Of a stretch of 26,596 nucleotides of DNA, positions 9,101-15,004 are shown in pieces. The notes under the pieces are model-generated. The model was given only the letters and a program-made list of their open reading frames with translations, was not told the origin of the DNA and made no database searches. The DNA is taken from positions 1 through 26,596 of the forward strand of contig DFUX01000089.1 of the NCBI GenBank assembly GCA_002379855.1. Direction: 5' to 3'. This DNA is from Cloacimonetes bacterium UBA4175 (GTDB lineage Bacteria > Cloacimonadota > Cloacimonadia > Cloacimonadales > Cloacimonadaceae). Numbering within the stretch: position 1 is the stretch's first letter; each line of letters opens with the position of its first letter. The position numbers were made by a program, and so were the translations under genes.

Positions 9101-10475
9101 TGATCTCCAGAGCGAAGGCGATAGAATTGACCTGATAAAGGTTGTTGGCCAGCAGATAAACCGTCTCTTCTGCCGGGAGGTTATTTTCAGTACAGATGTG
9201 GAGACATTCGCGGAAATGGTCCACTGCCTCATCTTTACGGTTGAGAATAGCCAGAGTGTTGCCCATTTTTTTCCGCAAGTCAAGCAGAAGGGTGGCTTTT
9301 TTTGTATGCTTGAGTTGCTGTTCATAGAGTTGGAGCAAGTTTTCGCCGTCGTTGAGGATTTCCAGTTGGCTGGTGACTTCAGCCACCGCCTTGGCGTTGT
9401 ATTTCTTATTGAGCAACAGGAGCTGGATCAGCGTCTGGGTTTGTTGTTTACGCGAAGCGAGCAGCTCTGTCAGCTTTTGGATCAGCGCTGGCGGATACAG
9501 ATCAGGATTTTGCCTCATCCACTGATGCAGATAGCGTTTCTTCTGTAAAACATAGCTATCTTCCAATTCACACACCAAACCCCGCTTTTGTAACATTTCC
9601 AGGTCTTTTTTCAGTGTTTTGCCCAAGCCCAACTCTTTACCAAGTTCAAGCGACCATTCGGAATCCAACACAAACATGGCGATCAGCAGTTCCAGTTGCG
9701 AGGTGCTTATAGAGGCAAGCTCTTCCTGATAGATCATCACAGGGTCGAACGACTTATCCAAGAACGGGCTAAGGTCAAAGACTGCCTTGGGCTTGCTGGC
9801 AGCCATCTGGGAGAGGATCTTTTCCACGATCATCAGGTTGCCGTCGCTGATCTTTTGCAGGATTTCGCTTTCTTTAACAAAATCCAAATCTGCTTCGGGA
9901 AAAGCTTGGTGCAGTAGTTTTTGCAGATCGTCCATATTGAAGGTGGGAATCAACTCCACACTGGAAAAGCTGAACAGCCGCTTCTGGGATAATACCAGAA
10001 TCTGGATGCCGCTGTCTTCCGCGTATTGCACCAGATACTGCAGGAAATCTCGCGTGTACTGGTCCAGAACGTCTCCATCATCGATCACCAGTGCCACCGG
10101 TTGAAGCAGCTTCAGCTTGTTGAGTTGCTCTGTGATGAAGTTGAACAGGTCATATTTGCGACCCGTGTCAAAGCTCTGCCTATGCACTTCCAGAAGCTCA
10201 TCCAACTTCTTGCCGGGGATGTCTGCCAGTAGCTTGAGCACCTGTCCAAACTGATTGTATTGCATCGGATGGGGAGAGAAAAAATGCACCTGCTTAAAAC
10301 TCTTTTTCAGCCCCTCCAAAAGGGGTTCCACCAGATATGATTTGCCCGCTCCGGATTTGCCGATGATCTCTATCAGGTGACTGTCAGAACTGTCCCGAAC
10401 CACGCCCAAGACCTTGCCGATCGCGAAGCGTTCCAAAACAAAACCGCGCATCAACTGATATAAGTTATCCGTCAT
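6186..10475 (-). CDS. Giant regulator: N-terminal P-loop ATPase, TPR repeats, GAF, sigma-54 AAA+ and Fis-type HTH
   Basis: A 1429-residue predicted sigma-54-dependent activator. In order: a P-loop ATPase with Walker A GKSGAGKS (39-46) and Walker B ALVIDDGD (128-135), resembling the STAND/AAA sensor module of MalT-like proteins; divergent helical repeats from about 390; six regular 40-residue TPR units at about 555-800 (each with a YNNLG-type helix A); a GAF-like domain near 935-1085; a sigma-54 interaction AAA+ domain from about 1110 with Walker A GPSGTGKE, loop GSFTGA (usual form GAFTGA), Walker B GGTFFLDEI and RLDLYYRLNV; and a Fis-type helix-turn-helix (1394-1420). No receiver or kinase domain is seen, so signals probably enter through the ATPase/TPR part and the GAF. 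It heads the operon with dinG, murB and a permease. AGGTG six bases before the ATG supports the start. Target promoters are unknown. Confidence 0.9.
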   Translation of the reverse strand: MTDNLYQLMRGFVLERFAIGKVLGVVRDSSDSHLIEIIGKSGAGKSYLVEPLLEGLKKSFKQVHFFSPHPMQYNQFGQVLKLLADIPGKKLDELLEVHRQSFDTGRKYDLFNFITEQLNKLKLLQPVALVIDDGDVLDQYTRDFLQYLVQYAEDSGIQILVLSQKRLFSFSSVELIPTFNMDDLQKLLHQAFPEADLDFVKESEILQKISDGNLMIVEKILSQMAASKPKAVFDLSPFLDKSFDPVMIYQEELASISTSQLELLIAMFVLDSEWSLELGKELGLGKTLKKDLEMLQKRGLVCELEDSYVLQKKRYLHQWMRQNPDLYPPALIQKLTELLASRKQQTQTLIQLLLLNKKYNAKAVAEVTSQLEILNDGENLLQLYEQQLKHTKKATLLLDLRKKMGNTLAILNRKDEAVDHFRECLHICTENNLPAEETVYLLANNLYQVNSIAFALEIIKKYSPEGMDPYWKVKIQLLKAEILTESEEFTEALRVLDQCVKLYSAIPDVKQRQLVQGEAKKIKGKIHYYVNAYDESQASFSEAETLYELANDHRGLAAIYNNQAVLYMFQGDWEKSEQLFLRSLKLEKENYNLNGISVCYNNLGSLMDDKGDTQRSIYYLEEALKLQKMLNEPYNITNIYNNIGVTLMDHNEFAKAEDALKKSLQTAQDFGFFRNMVASLNNLGALYFKKGDWNKSIDLYEQAIQKSEENNFTEGMLRSFTNLGEVYEKQGELNLAYDLCFKGLELLPLVSDDYIKAELYGNLGSVLTKLHKFKEAYPYLVDSLDYFKSINSWDKIIEGFQKQAEYFILTRNHDSADYYISQALKMAVEHNQTFEIGKAHYLRALLERKNLEAAKQHLYKAIELFVETANNYELSLANYELAEVLFELREWENALQILKNNKRIIQEYGSIKLLERNDILTQKITREYSAEMKDVKFEENLLNQFYEITQKLNTISDLDVLIEQSLASLVEISEADGGILCLHSHGTVPDSWDYKIYNNFSPDDKAYDDFMGICAQIYQANELKDYKQPHFAPTYNNILVIPLSIRKDVLGVVLLFCKSGTHYFSERIINLLNALSNQVIVIIENIRSANMEKTHAIIREQLSEKNIYSNIIGKSPSMLKIFDVIDKVKDTPTTVLLEGPSGTGKELIARALHYSSNRRNKAFVAQYCGALPETLLESELFGHVKGSFTGAAYDKKGLFEIADGGTFFLDEIADISQSTQAKLLRFLQEGEIKRVGATKTGKVNVRVVCATNVPLYDKVQSGEFRLDLYYRLNVIRIEVPPLKDRTGDVPLLAIHFLDKYNKRMEKNILGISDDAMKTLEQYEWPGNVRQLENEIERAVTLVEDGTFIKSSDFSDQVCRFMENKKTISLLSTKKTLKEALEDLERKMIAETMERLDWNQSHAARELGISRQGLIQKLKRYNLYKEESGE

Positions 10476-10522
10476 TTTTTCACCTATCTTGTCCTTGCTT
10501 TACAAATGAACTGTTAATTTAA

Positions 10523-10540
10523 TTGACACCATGCTGTCAA
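10523..10540. promoter_or_regulatory. Inverted repeat TTGACA-N6-TGTCAA upstream of the regulator gene
   Basis: Perfect 6-bp arms separated by six bases, centred about 56 bases upstream of the regulator ATG. Each arm equals a consensus -35 hexamer on one strand, but no good -10 is found 16-18 bases away on either strand. It could be an operator or part of a promoter; the sequence does not decide. Confidence 0.35.
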
Positions 10541-10702
10541 GTTCTATCTTGCACATCTTTTATCTGTCTGCCTGACAAATAGATGGAACAACAGAATCTA
10601 AGTTAGGGCTTATGTGTTTTCCTATTTCTTACGTTCAGCTTGTTAATCAATGAATCTATCCATTCTGCCCGGCAATCTTATTCAGGCCGCGGTGGTTTTG
10701 CT

Positions 10703-10712
10703 GGGGGGGGGG
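10703..10712. repeat. Homopolymer run of ten G
   Basis: Ten consecutive G residues in non-coding DNA, about 230 bases upstream of the regulator ATG. Such tracts are prone to slippage in replication and sequencing, so the true length may vary. Confidence 0.9.
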
Positions 10713-10918
10713 AGCTTTGTTCGAAGCCTCAAAACTGCTGGGAATCTGATTCCACACAGTAAACAAGGGCAGGCGTCCAGCATAGCAACAAGCACACCTA
10801 TATCAGCCTGGACACCAAACAATCAACCCCATCTGCTGTAGTATCTTGCCTGGCGTAGCACCTATATATATGGGGGAGATTGGGCCTCATTTGCATAGTC
10901 CGGTTTACCTATGGGCTT

Positions 10919-10988
10919 CCTGAGGTCAACCTTAACTTCTATAAGGATGACCTAAGGATGATGGCCCGCAAGCGCGACCCCTCAAAGC
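10919..10988 (-). repeat. Hairpin intergenic repeat, copy A
   Basis: Read on the minus strand, this 70-base block aligns without gaps to 17642-17711 on the plus strand: by eye 29 of 39 bases match in the core (ATCATCCTTAGGT, ten variable bases, GAAGTTAAGGWTGACCYCAGG) and 18 of 31 in the outer part. Within it GGTCAACCTTA (10924-10934) and TAAGGATGACC (10942-10952) form an 11-bp stem with one mismatch and a 7-base loop. No coding content or transposase is seen. Confidence 0.7.
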
Positions 10989-11079
10989 AAAACGAGAAAG
11001 ACACCATGAAGGTTATTTACAAGGCTCCCATGCAGATGATAAAAATGCGCCTTGCCTTTTGTACCAGAAAGCCGGAGAC

Positions 11080-11105
11080 AAAAAAGCCGCCTCATGTAAG
11101 GCGGC
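11080..11105 (-). terminator. Rho-independent terminator of the coiled-coil gene
   Basis: On the minus strand a perfect 7-bp stem GCCGCCT / AGGCGGC (11105-11099 and 11092-11086) with a 6-base loop is followed by six T (11085-11080). It lies 22 bases past the stop of the gene at 11128-12000. Confidence 0.9.
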
Positions 11106-11127
11106 CTATATCATTTCTGATGAAGTT

Positions 11128-12000
11128 TTACAACAGCTCTATAACTAAGAACTTCTGTTTGCGGAAGTGGTCCGGATCGGTGACTGTCAGCACATATTCG
11201 TCGCCCTCTTTTTCCACCTTGTAGGATGCAGCCACGTGGTTGGAGAGCACAGCGTAGCCCTTTTTAGTAACGGGAAAGCTGATGGTCTGCTGATCCAACA
11301 GGTTAAACTCAGTAAATTTGCTGGTATCGATTTCCTTGGTCACCACCGATACTCTGCCGATGCCCAGGATTCCTCCCTTGCGGTTGATGATACCTTTGTT
11401 TATCAGTTCCTTGCGGGTGCCAACAACGTAGAACTGCCTGTTGCTTTCATAGGTCTGGTTGGAGATGACACCTTCCTTGTCCTTGATCAGGCTTTCGCGC
11501 TTGGCTATCTCGGCCTGGGATTGCTGACGTTCGCTGTCCAGGGTGGCGCTCATTTCTCCCAGTCTGCCTTCCAGTTCAGCCACGATCTTCTCTTTGTCTG
11601 CCACAGAAGCTTTTAGCTTGTTTACGATGTTTTGGATGCTTGCCAGTTGGTTTTTACTGTTTGCCAGTTGCGATTCCAGACTGGCAATCCTCTTCTTGTC
11701 GGCTTCGATCTGAGAGCGCATCTTGGTGATGGTGCTCATCAGTTGTGATCTGCGTTCTTCCGGTGTGCTTCCCGGAGCTTCGCCCACTACACCGATGCTG
11801 CCAAACAGATCAGCATCCATGGAGTCCAGACTGCTCTGGATCTCGTTCAGGGTGGAGGTGGAGCTTTCATACAGCGCTTGCAGCTCCTCGTTGCTCTTCA
11901 TCAGGGTCTTGGCTTTATTGGCAGAATTCACCCACATCGCGCCAAAAATTATCGCGACTATGGCTAAAATCACCAGTATTATCCATGAACTTGTTTTCAT
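11128..12000 (-). CDS. Membrane-anchored coiled-coil protein (Cbp1-like family)
   Basis: A 290-residue protein with an N-terminal hydrophobic helix (about 7-25) lacking a lipobox cysteine, so probably an uncleaved anchor. A long Gln/Lys/Glu-rich coiled coil (about 30-185) follows, then a compact C-terminal domain beginning FYVVGTRKELINKGIINRKG and continuing GGILGIGR. That C-terminal signature, on a coiled-coil stalk, is what I recall from Bacteroidota proteins annotated as Cbp1-family collagen-binding adhesins; this homology is from memory and binding to collagen should not be assumed. The protein probably projects from the inner membrane into the periplasm. AAGGAG eight bases before the ATG supports the start, and a strong terminator closes the gene. 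It is monocistronic and divergent from the rqcH-like gene across an 86-base intergenic region. Confidence 0.75.
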   Translation of the reverse strand: MKTSSWIILVILAIVAIIFGAMWVNSANKAKTLMKSNEELQALYESSTSTLNEIQSSLDSMDADLFGSIGVVGEAPGSTPEERRSQLMSTITKMRSQIEADKKRIASLESQLANSKNQLASIQNIVNKLKASVADKEKIVAELEGRLGEMSATLDSERQQSQAEIAKRESLIKDKEGVISNQTYESNRQFYVVGTRKELINKGIINRKGGILGIGRVSVVTKEIDTSKFTEFNLLDQQTISFPVTKKGYAVLSNHVAASYKVEKEGDEYVLTVTDPDHFRKQKFLVIELL

Positions 12001-12015
12001 GCTTGACTCCTTGCG

Positions 12016-12062
12016 TGCAATTTATTGCATGGTACAAAGATCAGACAGGCCATGATCCTGTC
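12016..12062. promoter_or_regulatory. Two dyads in the divergent intergenic region
   Basis: The 86 bases between the divergent starts hold TGCAAT-TT-ATTGCA (12016-12029, perfect 6-bp arms) and GACAGG-N7-CCTGTC (12044-12062, perfect 6-bp arms). They could be operators for either gene. A TTGACA on the minus strand (12064-12059) could be a -35 for the coiled-coil gene, but no good -10 follows at 16-18 bases. Confidence 0.35.
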
Positions 12063-12086
12063 AAGACCAAAAGAAAACGGCCTCTT

Positions 12087-13517
12087 ATGCATTATTCTCT
12101 TCTTAAAGCATGGTGTTTGGAAGCTTCCACCCGGAAGCTGCGGGTGGAAAGCGTCTGGATCGGTTCTCCCGGCCTGCGCCTCCGCTTCAAGGAAAAAGAG
12201 GATTTGGTCTTGGTGATCAGCCGCGAGGATGCCTTTCCGTTCTTCGAACCCAGCAGGCCGAACAGCCCTACCGGCGAGAAGGTCTGGAACCAACTCACCC
12301 ACGCGGAGCTGTCTTCGATTTCCATCGACCCCGCTGACAGGATCATCCGTTTCTGCTTCCGACAGTCAGATATTTATGGAGAGAATAGCCTCTGGCAACT
12401 GGTTGCTGAACTGGCCCCTCCCCATCCGAATCTAATTCTGGCACGTCAAGAACGGGAACTGATGATCGTGGACGCCCTCAATAAATATGGCTACGCGGAT
12501 AACCCACAGCGCCAGATACTGCCCCGTTTGCCCTATCAACCCCCTCAGACATCGTTCCGGCCGCTGGAGCAGGAACTTTCCCTGCCCCTGAACCTGACCA
12601 GTCTGGCTACTGGCGAAACCCTCAGCTGTCCAAGCTTCAATGCCTATTTCCAGGCGTATTTCACCCATGTTTTACAGGAGAGGATGGAGCAGGAGCATAA
12701 AAAACGGCTACTTGGAGCCTGGAACCGCGAGCTAAGCAAAGCTGCCTCCAAACTCGCCAAGCAGGAAGCTGAACTGGAGGACGCGAGCAGGCAGGAACAC
12801 TGGAGGATTTGCGCCGAGACCATCAAACACAATCTCTCTGCGCTCAAAACAGGCCAGACAAGCCTGAAGGCAGTGAACTATTTTGATCCCAATCTGGCGG
12901 AGATCGAGATTCCCCTGCAGGCAGAACGCAGCCCCCATCAGAATTTGCAGTATTATCTCAAGAAATACCAGAAAGCCAAGAGGGGAGCCGAAATCATCAC
13001 ATCCAACCTAGCTGCCACCCGCAAGGAGCTTGAACACCTACAAAACATAATCGCCAGGGTGGAAGAGGGCAGCTTCACCGAGCTTCCTGCCAAAAACGGG
13101 ATAGCCTCTCTGGGCAAAAAGCTTGCTTTGCTGGATCGTCTGTTGCGTCTGCGTGTCAATGAGGAATTTGAGATCGTGATCGGCCGCAAGGCGACGGAAA
13201 ACGACTATGTTACGACTCAATTGGCCCAGCCCCATGATTGGTGGTTTCACACCCGCGTTTACCGGGGAGCCCACGTGCTGCTGCGTTGTTTCAAAAAAAG
13301 CACTCCCGATGATACCCTGACCTCACTCTGTTGCAGTTTGGCGGCCTGGTACAGCAAGGCCAAGTTTTCCTCCAACGTGCCTGTGGACTACACCCAAATC
13401 CGTTTTGTGCGCAAACCCCGCCGCAGTGCTCCCGGCTATGTGACATACAGCAAGCACAGCACCGTATTCTCACAACCCAAAGATTTGCGCGCGGTAAGGG
13501 CGGAGCTGGGCTTGTGA
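12087..13517 (+). CDS. rqcH: NFACT family protein, RqcH-like ribosome quality control factor
   Basis: RqcH binds stalled 50S subunits and recruits Ala-tRNA to add C-terminal alanine tails that mark truncated proteins for degradation. The frame is open far upstream, but the ATG at 12087 starts the recognisable homology. The N-terminal NFACT-N part contains the DR pair (Asp84-Arg85, in DPADRIIRFCF), the equivalent of the B. subtilis Asp97-Arg98 needed for tRNA binding, followed by APPHPNLILARQ. A helical coiled-coil region occupies about 200-330. The C-terminal NFACT-R domain carries GRKATENDY (from about 366), HDWWFHTRVYRGAHVLLR and VPVDYTQIRFVRKP. At 476 residues it is shorter than the about 570 of B. 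subtilis RqcH, mostly in the N-terminal and helical parts. No strong ribosome site precedes the ATG. Its stop overlaps the recO start. Confidence 0.82.
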   Translation: MHYSLLKAWCLEASTRKLRVESVWIGSPGLRLRFKEKEDLVLVISREDAFPFFEPSRPNSPTGEKVWNQLTHAELSSISIDPADRIIRFCFRQSDIYGENSLWQLVAELAPPHPNLILARQERELMIVDALNKYGYADNPQRQILPRLPYQPPQTSFRPLEQELSLPLNLTSLATGETLSCPSFNAYFQAYFTHVLQERMEQEHKKRLLGAWNRELSKAASKLAKQEAELEDASRQEHWRICAETIKHNLSALKTGQTSLKAVNYFDPNLAEIEIPLQAERSPHQNLQYYLKKYQKAKRGAEIITSNLAATRKELEHLQNIIARVEEGSFTELPAKNGIASLGKKLALLDRLLRLRVNEEFEIVIGRKATENDYVTTQLAQPHDWWFHTRVYRGAHVLLRCFKKSTPDDTLTSLCCSLAAWYSKAKFSSNVPVDYTQIRFVRKPRRSAPGYVTYSKHSTVFSQPKDLRAVRAELGL

Positions 13518-14284
13518 AACAGCGTGTCCGCAGTCTGGGCTGCCTTGCCAGGCTGAGCGAATACAGCGAGAGCAGCCTGATCCTCCGTTTCTTCACCCGC
13601 GACTTGGGGGCCGTATCGGTGTTGGCCAAGGGCATCCGTCGCGCCCAGACCCGAAATCAGCTAATGGCCTTGGGAGAGTACGAGTTGAATCTGTATCCGC
13701 CCACGGAGTCAGGGCTCTATCTGCTGGGCGAAATCTCATCAATTAAAGAACGCGACCTTTCTGCCGGCCCTCAACACTGGGCTGCCGCCGATTGCGCTTT
13801 GGAACTACTTTCCAGCCTCATCATCCCTACTGATGAAAGCCCTGTCTATTACGCGTTGCTTGATTCATATCTGGATTTTTTACAGACTCGCAAAGGCAGC
13901 GCCATACTGCTCTGGTGGAGGTTTTTACTAAGGGTGTTCAACTTTTTTGGCACTCCCTTTGATCCCCTTGCTTGCGGCCTTTGCCAAACCACGGAAGAAA
14001 ACATCGCCGCCTGGGATCGTGGCACAGGGGCCTTGTTCTGCCACAACTGTTTGGCAACCTCTGAAAACAGCGATGCTCACGCTCGCCTCTCATCGGCAAG
14101 CTCAAAGCTGCTGCGCCTGTTGCCCTCAATAGGCAACTATCTTGACGAATTGCGCCCATTACGAGAAGAGGTGAAAGAGCTTAACCAGCTTTTCGCCGAT
14201 TTCTTCTTTGCTCACTTCAACTATCCCCTCAAGCTGAAAAGCCTGCAGGTTCTGGAACAGTTTTACCCTCCTGCCAGGGATTAG
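13514..14284 (+). CDS. recO: DNA repair protein RecO
   Basis: RecO, with RecR, loads RecA onto SSB-coated single-stranded gaps. The 256-residue protein has the N-terminal OB-fold start (RSLGCLARLSEYSESSLILR, then FTRDLGAVSVLAKGIRR), the helical domain and the zinc-finger pair C154-x2-C157 and C176-x2-C179, as in zinc-binding RecO members. The start is the GTG at 13514, whose last two bases belong to the TGA of the rqcH-like gene (GTGA overlap), with GGAG eight bases before it. The frame is open further upstream, but that part runs across the NFACT-R coding region and has no RecO similarity. The tight overlap means translational coupling to the gene before it. Confidence 0.9.
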   Translation: MKQRVRSLGCLARLSEYSESSLILRFFTRDLGAVSVLAKGIRRAQTRNQLMALGEYELNLYPPTESGLYLLGEISSIKERDLSAGPQHWAAADCALELLSSLIIPTDESPVYYALLDSYLDFLQTRKGSAILLWWRFLLRVFNFFGTPFDPLACGLCQTTEENIAAWDRGTGALFCHNCLATSENSDAHARLSSASSKLLRLLPSIGNYLDELRPLREEVKELNQLFADFFFAHFNYPLKLKSLQVLEQFYPPARD

Positions 14285-14368
14285 ACCCTCTTTCCTCCAT
14301 AAACTATTCGACATTACAATAATCTTCATTCTTTCCATAGTTCCATTTACTCCCCAAGCTGATTTCCC

Positions 14369-14396
14369 TTGCCAAAAATCCAGCCCTGCTTAAAAG
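14369..14396 (+). promoter_or_regulatory. Candidate promoter of the COG2426-lpxB-DUF374 operon
   Basis: TTGCCA (14369-14374, 5/6 to the -35) is 16 bases from TAAAAG (14391-14396, 4/6 to the -10), in the 150-base gap after recO. No terminator is seen after recO, so read-through is also possible. Confidence 0.4.
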
Positions 14397-14433
14397 GACT
14401 TCACAAGATTAATACAGTATTTCTGGAGTGAAT

Positions 14434-15003
14434 TTGAATATCGGAATTAAAGCCCTGCTGCTCGCGTTAGCCCTGCTACTCTGCGCCGGCCAGCTCTGCG
14501 CTACGTCCTTCGGTGAGCGCACCGCCCAAAGCCTCAAAGACAGGGGCATCCAACCCTGGCTCATCGTGATCCTCATCTCGATGCTGCCCATCGTCGAACT
14601 GCGCGGTGCCATCCCGGTGGCAATGGCCGTGCTCGGGATGCCCTGGCCCCAAGCTGTGTTGCTTTCCATCCTGGGCAACATGCTGCCCATCCCCTTCATC
14701 CTGCTATTCATCGATTGGTTCTTTGACCGACTGCGTGTGTTCCGCTGGGGAGTCCGCTTCACAGACTGGATCACCGAACGAGCCAACAAACGCAGCGCGG
14801 TGGTGGAACGCTATCAGGAACTGGGCCTCGCTATCTTTGTGGGCATTCCTTTGCCTGGTACCGGCGGCTGGACAGGCGCTTTGGTCGCCAAGCTTTTCAA
14901 GCTGCCCTTCTGGAGCTCGTTGTTGTGGATATTCATTGGTGTGCTGATTGCCGCCGCCGCGGTGACCGCGCTCACCCTACTGGGACTGCTGGTAGTGACC
15001 TGA
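14434..15003 (+). CDS. COG2426 small multidrug export family membrane protein
   Basis: An integral membrane protein of the PF06695/COG2426 family, whose 'multidrug export' label is historical and weakly supported. The conserved blocks are present: MLPIVELRGAIPVAMAVLG, then ILGNMLPIPFILLFIDW, and GIPLPGTGGWTGALVAKLF, whose PLPGTG.WTG segment is the family hallmark. There are about five hydrophobic segments; the first near the N-terminus could be a signal peptide or an anchor. The start is uncertain: GTG at 14428 overlaps the GGAG site (14425-14428), so the TTG at 14434, 5 bases after that site, is preferred, giving 189 residues. It is the first gene of a three-gene run, its stop one base from the lpxB ATG, which hints at a role in the envelope. 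Confidence 0.85.
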   Translation: MNIGIKALLLALALLLCAGQLCATSFGERTAQSLKDRGIQPWLIVILISMLPIVELRGAIPVAMAVLGMPWPQAVLLSILGNMLPIPFILLFIDWFFDRLRVFRWGVRFTDWITERANKRSAVVERYQELGLAIFVGIPLPGTGGWTGALVAKLFKLPFWSSLLWIFIGVLIAAAAVTALTLLGLLVVT

Positions 15004-15004
15004 G

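Larger units (their letters stand above)
10476..11079. other. 600-base non-coding stretch upstream of the regulator operon
   Basis: No convincing gene on either strand: the short open frames lack ribosome sites and cross the repeat, the G tract or the terminator. It holds the leader of the regulator gene, a dyad at 10523-10540, a run of ten G at 10703-10712 and a hairpin repeat at 10919-10988. No sigma-54 (GG/GC, TGGCAC-N5-TTGC) promoter was found by eye upstream of the regulator. Confidence 0.7.

Noticed and set aside
10650..10841. Plus-strand open frame crossing the G10 tract
   Set aside because: No ribosome site and no protein-like sequence; not evidence for a phase-variable gene.
10880..11224. 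Plus-strand open frame of 114 codons
   Set aside because: It runs across the hairpin repeat, the terminator and the antisense of the coiled-coil gene, has no ribosome site, and its residues are not protein-like.
11745..12086. Upstream extension of the rqcH-like frame
   Set aside because: The open frame is antisense to the coiled-coil gene; recognisable NFACT homology begins only at the ATG at 12087.
13331..13513. Upstream extension of recO
   Set aside because: It lies inside the NFACT-R coding region in another frame; the GTG at 13514 has a ribosome site and RecO similarity starts there.
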